DNA of 64,000 nucleotides from Pseudomonadota bacterium (GTDB lineage Bacteria > Pseudomonadota > Gammaproteobacteria > Steroidobacterales > Steroidobacteraceae). Shown here one piece after another: positions 9,214 through 20,199 of the stretch. The stretch is taken from positions 1-64,000 of the forward strand of contig JAKBWB010000063.1 of assembly GCA_021843755.1 (NCBI GenBank). The letters are read 5' to 3'. Under the pieces are notes generated by a model. The model worked only from the letters and a program-made list of their open reading frames with translations. It did no database searches and was not told where the DNA came from. The position numbers and the translations under genes were made by a program. Numbering within the stretch: the first letter of the stretch is position 1; each line of letters opens with the position of its first letter.

Positions 9214-9735
9214 TCAAATGTCCGCCAGGAAATCGCCCGATATCTCGACATTCGAATACACGTTGCGCACGCCCTCAATCTTCATCAACGCAGCGAGAAG
9301 CTCGCTCATCCGTCGAGCCGCCCCACCCGAGAGCGGCACGGTGAATGACGCGCGCTCGATCACATCCGCCTCCTGCGCCCTCAAACCGGCGCGCCCGAGC
9401 GCCGTGCGGACCGCTTCGATCTCACGCGGATCGGTGAGCACGTCCCAGCCGAACCGCCCCTCGCCGACCACCTCCTCTGCGCCGGCCTCAAGCGCTGCCT
9501 GTGCCAGGCGGCGACCGTCGAGGTCGGGACCAAAGCGCAGGCGGCCCACGCGATCGAACAGATAGCTCACTGAGCCGTCCGCTCCGAGGTACCCCCCGTG
9601 ATGACGGAACGTAGCGCGCACCAGCGCGCGCAGACCCTCGGCATCGACTGTGACGCACTCGAGCAGAATCGCAGCCCCCTCGGGACCATAGCCCTCGAGT
9701 CGCAGCGCCTGGACACTGGACGGATTCACGAGCAT
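9214..9735 (-). CDS. YebC/PmpR-family protein lacking the N-terminal domain
   Basis: The sequence matches only the second and third domains of YebC-family proteins (translation regulators of proline-stretch ribosome stalling, or transcriptional regulators). It has ALRLEGYGPEGAAILLECVT, FRHHGGYLGADGSVSYLFDR and a C-terminal RRMSELLAALMKIEGVRNVYSN. The usual first domain of about 75 residues (MAGHSKW... RRxGK...) is absent, and the divergent relA-like gene starts only 120 bp upstream, leaving no room for it. ATG 9735 is given; an ATG at 9774 is also in frame. No strong ribosome site is visible. It occupies the normal operon slot upstream of ruvC. Confidence 0.8.
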   Translation of the reverse strand: MLVNPSSVQALRLEGYGPEGAAILLECVTVDAEGLRALVRATFRHHGGYLGADGSVSYLFDRVGRLRFGPDLDGRRLAQAALEAGAEEVVGEGRFGWDVLTDPREIEAVRTALGRAGLRAQEADVIERASFTVPLSGGAARRMSELLAALMKIEGVRNVYSNVEISGDFLADI

Positions 9736-9857
9736 GGGGAAATATACAGCCCTGCCGCCTCGCCGCACAACCATCGATGCGCAGCGCCCCGGTTCGTTCA
9801 CCGGCGGGCACATCGATATGATAGCCGGGGGGAAATGGCCCCAGGCACCGATCTCTC

Positions 9858-11981
9858 GTGGAGACGACTCACCATTGCCCGACCGCCCTGCTCGAGTCGA
9901 TCGACGCCACACGGCACGGGCTCGAAGCGAGCGGGGTAATCGATCCGGTGGCGCTCGCGACCGGCGCCGAGGTCGCCGAGATCGTCGCAGCCCTCACCGA
10001 GGACGTCACGCTCGCCCGCGCCGTCCTGATCAAGGTCGCCCGCGCCCGGGCCGCGCTCGCACCCGAGGTGCTGCGGCGCCTGACCGACCCAGACGCGTGC
10101 GCGACGGCCGAGGCGCTCGAGAAGCTCGGAGAAATCCGGCTGCCGTCCCGGTGGTCACCGTCTCAGGGCCTCGATAGCCGCCAAGCCGAAACCTTGCGCA
10201 AGATGCTGCTTGCGGTGGTCAGCGATCCGCGGCTGATCCTCGCGCGCCTCGCCGAGCAGCTGGTCGCGCTGCGCCACGCGCGCGATGCGCCGGCCGAGGT
10301 CCGTGAGCGGCTCGCGCTCGAGGCCCGCGCGGTCTTCGCGCCGCTCGCCAACCGACTGGGGATCTGGCAGCTGAAGTGGGAGCTCGAGGACCTGTCGTTC
10401 CGCTATCTCGAGCCCGAGCACTATCGGCGCATTGCCGCGGCTCTGAACGAGCGGCGCAGCGATCGCGAGCAGTACATCGAAGCGTTCTGCGCCGAGCTGC
10501 GCGCCGCGCTCGCCCAGGCCGACATCGCCGCCGAGGTCCATGGCCGCCCCAAACACATCTACAGCATCTACCGCAAGATGCAGCGCAAGCACCTCGCCTT
10601 CGAGCAATTGTTCGACGTACGCGCGGTGCGGGTCATCGTCGCCTCGATCCCGGACTGCTACGCCGCCCTGGGTGTCGTGCACAGCCAGTGGCGGTACATC
10701 CCCGGCGAGTTCGACGACTACATCGCCACTCCAAAGGAAAACGCCTATCGCTCCATTCATACCGCGGTAATCGGCCCGCAGGGCAAGAGCGTCGAAGTCC
10801 AGATCCGAACGCGCCAGATGCACGAACATGCCGAGCTCGGCGTTGCGGCGCACTGGACGTACAAGGAAGGCACCACCGCCGACGTGCAGTATCAACGCAA
10901 GATCGAGGCGGTACGCCGGATGCTGGCGCCGGGAAACGGCGGGCTCCCTGCGATCGACGGAGAGTTCCTCGAGCAGGTCGGCGCCGAATTGTTCCGCGAT
11001 CGGGTCTACGTGCTGACACCCAAGGGCGAGGTGATCGACCTGCCCCATGGCGCCACGCCGCTCGACTACGCCTACAGCGTGCACACCTCGCTCGGGCACC
11101 GCTGCCGGGGTGCAAAGATCAACGGCCGCATCGTGCCACTGACACATGTGTTGACCAACGGCGAAGTCGTCGAGATCATCACCGCCAAGCAGGACGGACC
11201 CAGCCGCGACTGGCTGGCCCCGGAGCTCGGATTCCTCGTCTCAGCGCGCAATCGCGCCAAGGTGCGCGCGTGGTTCCGCAAGCTCGATGCCGCCGACAAT
11301 CGCGGTGCCGGCCGCGCCATCGCCGAGCGGGAGCTGTCCCGCCTTGGTGTCACGCCCGAACGACTTCCCGAGCTCATCACCGCGCTCCATGCCGGTGACA
11401 ATGACCAGTTCCATCAACTGCTCGGCGAGGGTGAGATCACCGTGCCGCAGCTCACCCGCGCGGTCGAGCGGCTCTGGGGCCGCGGTGAGCCGGCGCCGGC
11501 GGCCGCGCCGGCTCGCACCCGAGCGGTGCGCGGCTCGCCGGTGGACATCGAAGGGGTAGGCGACCTGCCGATCACTCTGGCGCGCTGCTGCGCACCGCTA
11601 CGACCTCAGCCAATCGCCGGCTACATCACGGTCGGGCGCGGCGTCACCATCCATCGTCGCGGCTGCCCGAGCTTCGAGCGCATGCGCGCCGTGCGGCCGG
11701 AGCGGGTTCTGCAGGTCGAGTGGAGTACGAGCGAGCCGGCCGCGCTGCCGGTGCGGATCGAGGTTCACGCCCATGACCGGCGCGGCCTGGTGCGGGACTT
11801 GACCGATGTGCTCGCCCTCGAGCGACTGAGTATTCAGGCCATGACCACCACCACCGATCAGGCCACCGGCACGGCCGAGGTCGTGCTCAGCCTGAGGATC
11901 GACGACGACGGGCAACTGCAGCGGTTGTTGCAACGCCTGGCCGCCGTGCCAAATGTCACGTTGGCACGGCGGGCACGTTGA
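9858..11981 (+). CDS. relA: RelA-type (p)ppGpp synthetase
   Basis: A stringent-response alarmone synthetase, 707 residues from a GTG start. Order: a degenerate HD-type hydrolase domain (about residues 20-190, with no HDxxED motif), a synthetase domain with GRPKHIYSIYRKM and the EFDDYIATPKENAYRSIHT loop (about 284-302), a TGS domain (VYVLTPKGEVIDLPHGATPL), and C-terminal helical, Zn-finger and ACT regions (RCCAPLRPQPIAGYI; VEVHAHDRRGLVRDL-like). The acidic EFDD motif and lost HD residues point to a monofunctional RelA rather than bifunctional SpoT. It converges with lpdA, leaving only 6 bp. Confidence 0.92.
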   Translation: METTHHCPTALLESIDATRHGLEASGVIDPVALATGAEVAEIVAALTEDVTLARAVLIKVARARAALAPEVLRRLTDPDACATAEALEKLGEIRLPSRWSPSQGLDSRQAETLRKMLLAVVSDPRLILARLAEQLVALRHARDAPAEVRERLALEARAVFAPLANRLGIWQLKWELEDLSFRYLEPEHYRRIAAALNERRSDREQYIEAFCAELRAALAQADIAAEVHGRPKHIYSIYRKMQRKHLAFEQLFDVRAVRVIVASIPDCYAALGVVHSQWRYIPGEFDDYIATPKENAYRSIHTAVIGPQGKSVEVQIRTRQMHEHAELGVAAHWTYKEGTTADVQYQRKIEAVRRMLAPGNGGLPAIDGEFLEQVGAELFRDRVYVLTPKGEVIDLPHGATPLDYAYSVHTSLGHRCRGAKINGRIVPLTHVLTNGEVVEIITAKQDGPSRDWLAPELGFLVSARNRAKVRAWFRKLDAADNRGAGRAIAERELSRLGVTPERLPELITALHAGDNDQFHQLLGEGEITVPQLTRAVERLWGRGEPAPAAAPARTRAVRGSPVDIEGVGDLPITLARCCAPLRPQPIAGYITVGRGVTIHRRGCPSFERMRAVRPERVLQVEWSTSEPAALPVRIEVHAHDRRGLVRDLTDVLALERLSIQAMTTTTDQATGTAEVVLSLRIDDDGQLQRLLQRLAAVPNVTLARRAR

Positions 11982-11987
11982 GAACTT

Positions 11988-13415
<1,428 letters not shown>

Positions 13416-13417
13416 GA

Positions 13418-14644
13418 TCAGACTCCCAACAGCATGCGGCCTGGATCCTCCAGGCTGTCCTTGACGGTCACCAGGAATTGCACCGCGTCGCGTCCGTCGA
13501 TCAGACGGTGATCGTAGGTGATCGCGATATACATCATCGGGCGGATGAGGATCTGCCCGTCGAGCGCCATCGGACGGTCTTGAATCTTGTGCATGCCCAG
13601 AATCGCGCTTTGCGGGGCATTGACGATGGGCGTGGACATCAGCGACCCGAACACCCCGCCGTTGGTGATGGTAAAGGTGCCGCCCGTGAGATCCTCGATG
13701 GCGAGTGCGCCGGCGCGCGCCTTCTTGGCATATTCGGCGATTTCCTTCTCGATGGCCGCGAAACCCTTTGCGTCCGCGTCGCGCACGATCGGCACCACCA
13801 GACCCCGGTCGGTCGAAACCGCCACGCCGATGTCGTAGAACTCGTGATAGACGATGTCGGTGCCGTCAATGGAGGCGTTGACCACGGGAAACCGCTTCAA
13901 CGCTTCGATGCACGCCTTGACGAAAAACGACATGAAGCCGAGCTTTACGCCGTGCTCCTTCTCGAAGCGCTCCTTGTGGCGAGCGCGCAGCTGGTTGACG
14001 GCCGTCAGATCGACTTCGTTGAACGATGTGAGCAGCGCCTGCGTGGATTGCGCTTCGACCATGCGCTGGGCGATGCGCTGGCGCAGCCGGGTCATCGCGA
14101 CGCGATGCTCGGCGCGCGCACCGGCGGACACCGCGGGCTTGGCGAGCGCGGCGCCGGCCGCCACCGCCGCCGCGGGTTGCGCGGCGGAGGAGTGCTTGTC
14201 GAGGAAGCCGACGACGTCCGACTTGGTCAACCGCCCGTCGCGGCCGCTTGCCGGAATCGTGCCCGGGTCGAGACGGTTCTCCTGCACCAGCCGGCGCACC
14301 GACGGGCTCAACTTGTCCTTGTCCGCCGCCGGCTCCTTCTCGCCGGCCTTCGCCTTGCCGGACTCGCCGCCCGCGGGGGCAGCAGCAGTGGGGGCGGGCG
14401 CTGGCGCGCCCTCCTCGATCAGCGCCAGCAGCTGCCCGGCCGTGACCACCGTTCCGGCCGCCACGCTCACCTCGCGCAGCACGCCATTGGCCGGCGCCGG
14501 CACCTCGAGCACCACTTTGTCCGTCTCGAGGTCCGCGAGGTTCTCATCGCGTTGCACGGCATCGCCGGGCTGCTTGTGCCACGCGACGAGCGTGGCGTCC
14601 GTGATCGACTCCGGCAGCTGCGGTACTTTTATTTCTATTGTCAT
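13418..14644 (-). CDS. sucB: Dihydrolipoyl succinyltransferase (E2 of oxoglutarate dehydrogenase)
   Basis: The E2 core of the 2-oxoglutarate dehydrogenase complex, 408 residues. It has an N-terminal lipoyl domain with the lipoylated Lys in ETDKVVLEV, a Pro/Ala-rich linker, a peripheral-subunit-binding domain ([20 protein letters not shown]), and a catalytic acyltransferase domain ending in [17 protein letters not shown], where the His and Asp are catalytic. It sits between sucA and lpdA with gaps of only 2-3 bp. Confidence 0.96.
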   Translation of the reverse strand: MTIEIKVPQLPESITDATLVAWHKQPGDAVQRDENLADLETDKVVLEVPAPANGVLREVSVAAGTVVTAGQLLALIEEGAPAPAPTAAAPAGGESGKAKAGEKEPAADKDKLSPSVRRLVQENRLDPGTIPASGRDGRLTKSDVVGFLDKHSSAAQPAAAVAAGAALAKPAVSAGARAEHRVAMTRLRQRIAQRMVEAQSTQALLTSFNEVDLTAVNQLRARHKERFEKEHGVKLGFMSFFVKACIEALKRFPVVNASIDGTDIVYHEFYDIGVAVSTDRGLVVPIVRDADAKGFAAIEKEIAEYAKKARAGALAIEDLTGGTFTITNGGVFGSLMSTPIVNAPQSAILGMHKIQDRPMALDGQILIRPMMYIAITYDHRLIDGRDAVQFLVTVKDSLEDPGRMLLGV

Positions 14645-14647
14645 TCG

Positions 14648-17539
14648 TTAAGAACTCTTTCTCATCGGTGTCGCGGCCGTCTTGCGTCCACGGGTCTGGC
14701 CGTCCGAGGTCAGGCGCGCGGTCTTGCGGGCGGAGTTCTCAGTCGTGGTCGAATGCAGCGCCGCGTCCACCAGCGTCTGCTGCTCGCGCGCATGCGCCGG
14801 ACCGATGCCCGTCGCGGGCGCGGCCGCCGGGGCGCGCCCGGCATACAGCAGCTCCACGCCGGGCTTGAGCGGCTCGACGAGCCGGTGACGGATTTGATAC
14901 CAGGCACCCTGGTTCTGGGGCTCCTCCTGACACCACACCACTTCGCGAAGATTCCGGTAGCGCCCCAGCGTCGAGCGATACTCCTCGCTCGGAAACGGAT
15001 AGAGCTGCTCGATACGCACCAGCGCCACGTCGCGGATGCCCGATTTGCGCCGCTCCTTGAGCAAATCGAAGTACACCTTGCCGCTGCAGAAGACCGCCCG
15101 GCGCACCTCGCCGGCGGTGAGTTCGTCGACCTCGTCGATCACGCACGCGAACGCGCCGCCGGCCAGCTCCTGCAGCGCCGAGACCGACAAGTCGTGCCGC
15201 AGCAGACTCTTCGGGGTCATCACGATCAGCGGCTTGCGGAACGCCTGCAGCATCTGCCGGCGCAGCATGTGAAACATCTGCGCCGGCGTCGACGGCACAC
15301 ACACCTGCATGTTCGACTCGGCGCACAGTTGTAGGAACCGCTCCAGGCGCGCCGAGGAATGCTCCGGTCCCTGCCCCTCGTAGCCATGCGGCAGAAACAG
15401 CACCAGGCCGCAGTAGCGCTCCCACTTCGCCTCGCCCGAGCTGATGAACTGATCGATGATGACCTGCGCACCGTTGGCGAAATCGCCAAACTGCGCCTCC
15501 CAGATCGTCAGGCATCCCGGCTCGGTGGTGGAATAACCGTACTCGAACCCGAGAACGGCCTCCTCGGAAAGCACCGAGTCGATGATCTGCACGCGCGGCT
15601 GGCGCTCGGCCAGGTGCTGCAGCGGGATGAACTGCCGCGGGCCGTTCTGATCGTGCAGCACGGCGTGACGATGGAAGAACGTGCCGCGCCCGCTGTCCTG
15701 GCCGCACAGACGCAGCGAATAGCCGTCCTCGACCAGCGATGCGTAGGCGAGCAGCTCCGCGCAACCCCAATCGAGGGGCATCTTGCCCGCGTGCATCTGC
15801 CGCCGGTGGGCGATGATCTGCGCCACGCGCGGATGCAGGGTGAAGCCTTCGGGAAGCTCCGTCAGCTGCTCCCCGAGGGACTTCAGGCGCTTGACGTCGA
15901 CTCCGGTACCCACGCGCTCGGTCCAATCCGAATGCGCGTAGCGCGTCCAGTCGACCGTGAACTGGTTGCCGATCATGCCGAGCGCGGCGCGCGCCAGGGG
16001 CTTGCCTTGATCGAGTCCGTCGCGATACTGGGCAACGAGCGCATCGGGCTCGGATTGCGCGATGACACCCTCGGCGACCAGCCGGTCGGCATACAGCTTG
16101 CGCGTGGTGGGGTGCTCGCGAATCCTCTGATACATCTGCGGCTGGGTGGCCGCCGGCTCGTCGGCCTCGTTGTGTCCCAGACGCCGGTAGCACACCAGAT
16201 CGATCACCACGTCCTTCTGATAGCGCATGCGATACTCGAGCGCCAGGCGAGTCACGAATACCGCCGCTTCCGGGTCATCGCCATTGACGTGGAAGATCGG
16301 CGCCTCGAGCATCTTGGCGACGTCGCTGCAGTAGTGCGTCGAGCGCGCGTCGCGCGGATCGGAAGTGGTGAAGCCCACCTGGTTGTTGATCACGATGTGC
16401 AGCGTGCCGCCGGTCCGGAAGCCGCGCGCCTGCGACAGCTGCAGCGTCTCCATCACGACGCCCTGCCCGGCGAATGCCGCATCGCCATGGATCAAGACGG
16501 GCAGCACGTGCTCGCCGCGCGCGTCGTTGCGGCGCTCCTGGCGCGCCCGCACCGACCCCTCGACCACCGGATTGACGACCTCGAGGTGCGAGGGATTGAA
16601 GGCGAGCACGGTGTGTACATTGCCTGCGGGTGTGCGCAGATCCGCCGAGAAGCCTTTGTGGTACTTCACATCGCCCGAGCCCTTCAGGTGACTCAGGTCG
16701 TAATTACCCTCGAATTCGGAGAACAGCAGCGACGGCGGCTTGCCGAGCAGATTCACCAGCACGTTGAGCCGGCCGCGATGTGCCATGCCGATCACGACCT
16801 CCTCCACCGCCGCGCTGCCGCATTGCTGGATCAGATCATCGAGCATCGGGATCAGCGTCTCGCCGCCCTCGAGCGAGAATCGCTTCTGACCGACGTACTT
16901 GGTATGCAGATAGCGCTCGTGCCCCTCGGCAGCCGTCAGCTGCCAGAGAATGTTGTGCTTCTCCTCGGACGTGAAGCGATGCTGCAGGCGGCCGGCCTGA
17001 AACCGATCCTGCAGCCACAGCCGTTCGGTCGATTCAGAAATGTGCGCAAACTCCGCGCCCACGGAGCCACCGTAGATGATCTCCAGCTCGCGCAGGATCT
17101 CGCGCAGCGGCATGCGCTTGCGAACCGCCTCGGTGCGACTGCCGGTGTAGAACTCCGCATCGAGGTCCGCCGGCGAGAGCTTGAAGTATTCCAGCTCCAG
17201 CACGTGCGGCCGGGGCCGCTGCACCAGACCCAGCGGGTCGAGGTTCGCCACCAGATGCCCGCGGTTGATCCAGACCTGGATCAGGCGCGAGACGGCCGCC
17301 TGGCGCGCATCGGCGCTGCGCGCGCCGCCGGGCGGCGCGAGCGAGCGCCCCTGCCGCGCGCGCGCGACCAGGCGCTCCTCGATCGTCGCCCGGGACTGCT
17401 CGCCGCCGGGGGCGCCCGGCAGGGCATCGAAGTATTGACGCCAGCGGGCATCGCAGCTCGCCGGGTCGCGCAGATACTGCTCATAGAGCGTATCCAGGAA
17501 ATCGGCGTTGCCGCCGAAAAGAGGTGTAGGTTCAAGCAT
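14648..17539 (-). CDS. sucA: 2-oxoglutarate dehydrogenase E1
   Basis: The thiamine-diphosphate-dependent E1 subunit that decarboxylates 2-oxoglutarate. The 963 residues include the N-terminal E2-binding segment (FGGNADFLDTLYEQYLRDP), EEKHNILWQLTAAEGHERYL, GMAHRGRLNVLVNLL, a ThDP motif HGDAAFAGQGVVMET, CYRRLGHNEADEP, and the transketolase-like region with FGDFANGAQVIIDQFISSGE. It is the first gene of the operon. A complete oxoglutarate dehydrogenase implies a full oxidative TCA cycle, unlike many obligate chemolithoautotrophs that lack this enzyme. Confidence 0.97.
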   Translation of the reverse strand: MLEPTPLFGGNADFLDTLYEQYLRDPASCDARWRQYFDALPGAPGGEQSRATIEERLVARARQGRSLAPPGGARSADARQAAVSRLIQVWINRGHLVANLDPLGLVQRPRPHVLELEYFKLSPADLDAEFYTGSRTEAVRKRMPLREILRELEIIYGGSVGAEFAHISESTERLWLQDRFQAGRLQHRFTSEEKHNILWQLTAAEGHERYLHTKYVGQKRFSLEGGETLIPMLDDLIQQCGSAAVEEVVIGMAHRGRLNVLVNLLGKPPSLLFSEFEGNYDLSHLKGSGDVKYHKGFSADLRTPAGNVHTVLAFNPSHLEVVNPVVEGSVRARQERRNDARGEHVLPVLIHGDAAFAGQGVVMETLQLSQARGFRTGGTLHIVINNQVGFTTSDPRDARSTHYCSDVAKMLEAPIFHVNGDDPEAAVFVTRLALEYRMRYQKDVVIDLVCYRRLGHNEADEPAATQPQMYQRIREHPTTRKLYADRLVAEGVIAQSEPDALVAQYRDGLDQGKPLARAALGMIGNQFTVDWTRYAHSDWTERVGTGVDVKRLKSLGEQLTELPEGFTLHPRVAQIIAHRRQMHAGKMPLDWGCAELLAYASLVEDGYSLRLCGQDSGRGTFFHRHAVLHDQNGPRQFIPLQHLAERQPRVQIIDSVLSEEAVLGFEYGYSTTEPGCLTIWEAQFGDFANGAQVIIDQFISSGEAKWERYCGLVLFLPHGYEGQGPEHSSARLERFLQLCAESNMQVCVPSTPAQMFHMLRRQMLQAFRKPLIVMTPKSLLRHDLSVSALQELAGGAFACVIDEVDELTAGEVRRAVFCSGKVYFDLLKERRKSGIRDVALVRIEQLYPFPSEEYRSTLGRYRNLREVVWCQEEPQNQGAWYQIRHRLVEPLKPGVELLYAGRAPAAAPATGIGPAHAREQQTLVDAALHSTTTENSARKTARLTSDGQTRGRKTAATPMRKSS

Positions 17540-17665
17540 GCTGGGAGGGGCAACCGCGAGGGGCTAGTGTAACGGAAAGGATATACCCGAGGAACCCGAT
17601 TCGTGCGCGAGACAGTGAAGCTGAACGCTGATTCAGGAATCCGCGCCGCATGACCCCGCCGGTCT

Positions 17666-18148
17666 CTAAAGCATGCCGAGCAGCGCGAGCTCGTAGAAAA
17701 TTAGTACGATGTATGCCAGCAGCACCCCATAGAGGATGAGCTTCACGGGCAACCAGCCGAAGACCCGCAGGCGCGACAGCAGCGTCAGGCAGACGATTCC
17801 GCCGCCGGTGAGCGCAACCTTCACCAGGACGAAGGTCGCGGCCGAGCCGCGCACGAGGGATATCAGGAACGGATTGGCTTCGCGGGCGCCGCGGTTGATC
17901 AACACCAGGGTAAGGGCCGCATCGGCGCACGAGAGCGCCATGATCAGCACGGCCACGGCGAGCCACCAAGGGTGATGCCAGTCTACCGCCCCGAGGCGGT
18001 TCTCGCCCTCGCGCCGCGGGCCATGACGGCGCGGCCGCACGCTGCCGAGCCAGAGGGCCCGCACGACGTTGCTGCGGCGATCGGGTTCGCCACGGCGCTC
18101 GAGGCCCGGTTGCAAGCCGCCGGCGCGGCGTGAGAGCGGTTTGGACAC
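17666..18148 (-). CDS. DUF5658-like small membrane protein
   Basis: A membrane protein of about 160 residues. A basic, low-complexity N-terminal half (about 60-70 residues) precedes three or four hydrophobic helices: WWLAVAVLIMALSCADAALT, SAATFVLVKVALTGGGIVCL and LPVKLILYGVLLAYIVLIFY. The pattern ADAALTLVLINRGAREANPF resembles DUF5658 proteins, whose function is unknown. GTG 18148 is a guess at the start; the frame is open to 18322. It is upstream of sucA on the same strand but separated by 126 bp. Confidence 0.6.
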   Translation of the reverse strand: MSKPLSRRAGGLQPGLERRGEPDRRSNVVRALWLGSVRPRRHGPRREGENRLGAVDWHHPWWLAVAVLIMALSCADAALTLVLINRGAREANPFLISLVRGSAATFVLVKVALTGGGIVCLTLLSRLRVFGWLPVKLILYGVLLAYIVLIFYELALLGML

Positions 18149-18372
18149 GTTGCGACATTTTCGGCCAAGGCTCGTGCGATTGTAGGGTCGGCTCCCGCGC
18201 TCACCGACCGCGACGGCCCGAAGTGTGATCGCCATCGCACCCCGCAGCCGTGCCGCCGGCCCGCCGCCGCGCCGGATGCGGCCCGGCCGATGGCCGCCGA
18301 AGTCACGGACTCGGGATTTCACGAGCCCATGGAGTATAGTGCAGCCAGCTGTCCACGCGCGCGAAACCCCTC

Positions 18373-18699
18373 ATGCGTCAGACCGCCGACAACCCCGTTC
18401 GGGAGAGGCCCGCCAGATCCCTCGGCACCGCCGTCGTGCTCGCCTTGTGCCTCGGCCCCTTCGGGCTGCTCTACGCCAGCCTCCTTGGCGGCGCGGTAAT
18501 GCTGGTGGTGTCCGGCATCATCCTGGTGCCGCTGCTGATGGGCTTGCACATGAATGCGGTGCTCTTCTTTCCAGACTGGGTGATCTGCATCGCATGGGCC
18601 ACATTCTCGGCGTGGCCAGACACCGGCGAGACGGGTACGCGCGCCGATTTCGCCGCGCGCCCCAGCGCAGGGGCCGATGGCGCCCCGGACAGGAGTTGA
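18373..18699 (+). CDS. Hypothetical small membrane protein
   Basis: A 108-residue reading frame with two predicted transmembrane helices, SLGTAVVLALCLGPFGLLYASL and LLGGAVMLVVSGIILVPLLM, then a short amphipathic and C-terminal tail. No family was recognised. The last 22 bp overlap the 3' end of tRNA-Arg on the opposite strand, so the C terminus is not conserved-looking coding sequence. The hydrophobic core supports a real gene. Confidence 0.55.
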   Translation: MRQTADNPVRERPARSLGTAVVLALCLGPFGLLYASLLGGAVMLVVSGIILVPLLMGLHMNAVLFFPDWVICIAWATFSAWPDTGETGTRADFAARPSAGADGAPDRS

Positions 18700-18754
18700 A
18701 CCTGTGACCTCACCCTTAGGAGGGGTGCGCTCTATCCAACTGAGCTACCGGGGC
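18678..18754 (-). tRNA. tRNA-Arg (CCU)
   Basis: A minus-strand cloverleaf with acceptor GCCCCGG/CCGGGGC, anticodon stem CACCC/GGGTG and loop CTCCTAA (anticodon CCT, reading AGG), T-arm ACAGG-TTCAACT-CCTGT, and a genomically encoded CCA at 18678-18680 after discriminator G. It decodes a codon that is rare in high-GC genomes. Confidence 0.95.
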
Positions 18755-18954
18755 ACCGCAGCCCGGCAGTTTACCGATGCGCACAACGTGACGCTCGGCT
18801 GAATTTCTCCGCGCGGCAATCGTCCCTGCGACCCGGCTCAGCCGGCGCCCATGGTTCCAGCGGCAGCGACTCGAGCAGCCGCCCGTCCCGCGCACCCGGA
18901 AGCTCTCGCCCGTGACGCCCGCTTCGGTGGCCGCGCGCCGCTGCGATCAGCGTC

Positions 18955-20199
18955 TCAGCCGGCCGGCACGCCATCTTTCACCATCGCGATGATGTCTCTG
19001 GAGAACTCACCCGTCACCAACAGACGATGCTCGACGTCGTCCATGACCTCGATCCGGTTGCGCCCCTTGGATTTGGCCCGATAGAGCGCCTCGTCGGCCA
19101 GCTGCAGCGCACCATAGGCATTGCGCCAGGCGGTCGGCCGGACCACCGCGACGCCGACGCTGATCGTGAGGACCTCCCCGCAGCGCGAGTTGTCGTGCTC
19201 GATCGCCAGCGACTGCACGGCGCAGCGCATCGCTTCGGCCATGGCAGTCGCGCCGGCGCGATCGGTATCGAAGAGGATCACGCCGAATTCCTCCCCGCCG
19301 TAGCGCGCCACCAGATCGAGCGGCCGGCGCGCGCAGCGCTCAATGGCCTGCGCCGCACGGCGCAACGCGGCATCGCCGGCCTGGTGTCCGTAGCGGTCGT
19401 TGTAGGCCTTGAAGTAGTCGACGTCGATCAGCCCGATCGCCAGGGACCGCGCGGCGCTTGCCGCCCGTACCCACCAGCGCTCCAGAGTCTCGTCGAAGAC
19501 GAGGCGATTTTTCGTCCAGGTCAATGCGTCCTGCTGCGCAAGCTCGCCGAGCAGCCGCCGCTCGAGGAACTCGCGCCGCGCGCGCCGCTCGTTCAAGCGC
19601 GCCGCCAGAGCGCTGACGACCAGCGTCGCAAGCAGGAAGCCGCTGCCGCTGAGCAGCGTCGCCGGCGGCAGGTCCAGCGCGAGCGCCGTGCCGAGCGCGA
19701 GCAGGAAGGCGAGCGCCGCGCTCAGCAGGCCTGCGCGAAACGGCAGCCCGAGAAAGAACAGCGGGCCAAGCAGCAACAGCGGCAGCAGCATCATCATCAG
19801 AGGCTGGCCGCCGCAGGACAGCATCACCACCTCCACGGCAAGCAGCGCGCTGCGCAGCGGGACCAGCCAGTATGCGACCGGCAGATACAGCCGCCGGTAT
19901 GCACGGCTGAAGGCCAGCCATGCGAGCGCCGCACTGCAGAGCACGACGGCCCCGAGCGCCGCCGCGCGCAGCGGGTCTGCGAGCAGCGTGCCCGCGGCCG
20001 TCAGCTCCACGGTCCGCAGCAGCAACAGCAGCAGCGCCAGCGTGCAGGCGAAGCGCACGATGAGACGCTGCGCGCGCAAGCTATCGCGGATGAACTCGCG
20101 CTCCAGCCCGGCAGGGAAGCGCGCCGGCGGCGGGCTCTTGCGCAGCAGTGCCGCATACTTCGAATCGGGTAACGCGCCCAGGTTCAACCGCACGGTCAT
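18955..20199 (-). CDS. Membrane-bound diguanylate cyclase (GGDEF)
   Basis: A predicted c-di-GMP synthase of 414 residues. The N-terminal half has about six transmembrane helices (about residues 45-210, such as LLLLLLRTVELTAAGTLL and LLPLLLLGPLFFLGLPFRAG). The C-terminal GGDEF domain carries the active-site RYGGEEF. An RxxD inhibitory site (RPLD) lies five residues before GGEEF, so product feedback is likely. No EAL domain is present. The membrane part is probably the sensor; its ligand is unknown. Confidence 0.9.
   Translation of the reverse strand: MTVRLNLGALPDSKYAALLRKSPPPARFPAGLEREFIRDSLRAQRLIVRFACTLALLLLLLRTVELTAAGTLLADPLRAAALGAVVLCSAALAWLAFSRAYRRLYLPVAYWLVPLRSALLAVEVVMLSCGGQPLMMMLLPLLLLGPLFFLGLPFRAGLLSAALAFLLALGTALALDLPPATLLSGSGFLLATLVVSALAARLNERRARREFLERRLLGELAQQDALTWTKNRLVFDETLERWWVRAASAARSLAIGLIDVDYFKAYNDRYGHQAGDAALRRAAQAIERCARRPLDLVARYGGEEFGVILFDTDRAGATAMAEAMRCAVQSLAIEHDNSRCGEVLTISVGVAVVRPTAWRNAYGALQLADEALYRAKSKGRNRIEVMDDVEHRLLVTGEFSRDIIAMVKDGVPAG

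Noticed and set aside
9214-9912. A longer YebC start at 9912 that would restore an N-terminal domain
   Set aside because: The added 59 residues do not resemble the YebC first domain and would overlap the relA-like gene start.
15359-17572. A 737-codon plus-strand frame antisense to sucA
   Set aside because: sucA on the other strand is unmistakable. The antisense product is rich in Arg/Leu/His without domains, as expected of a GC-driven shadow frame.
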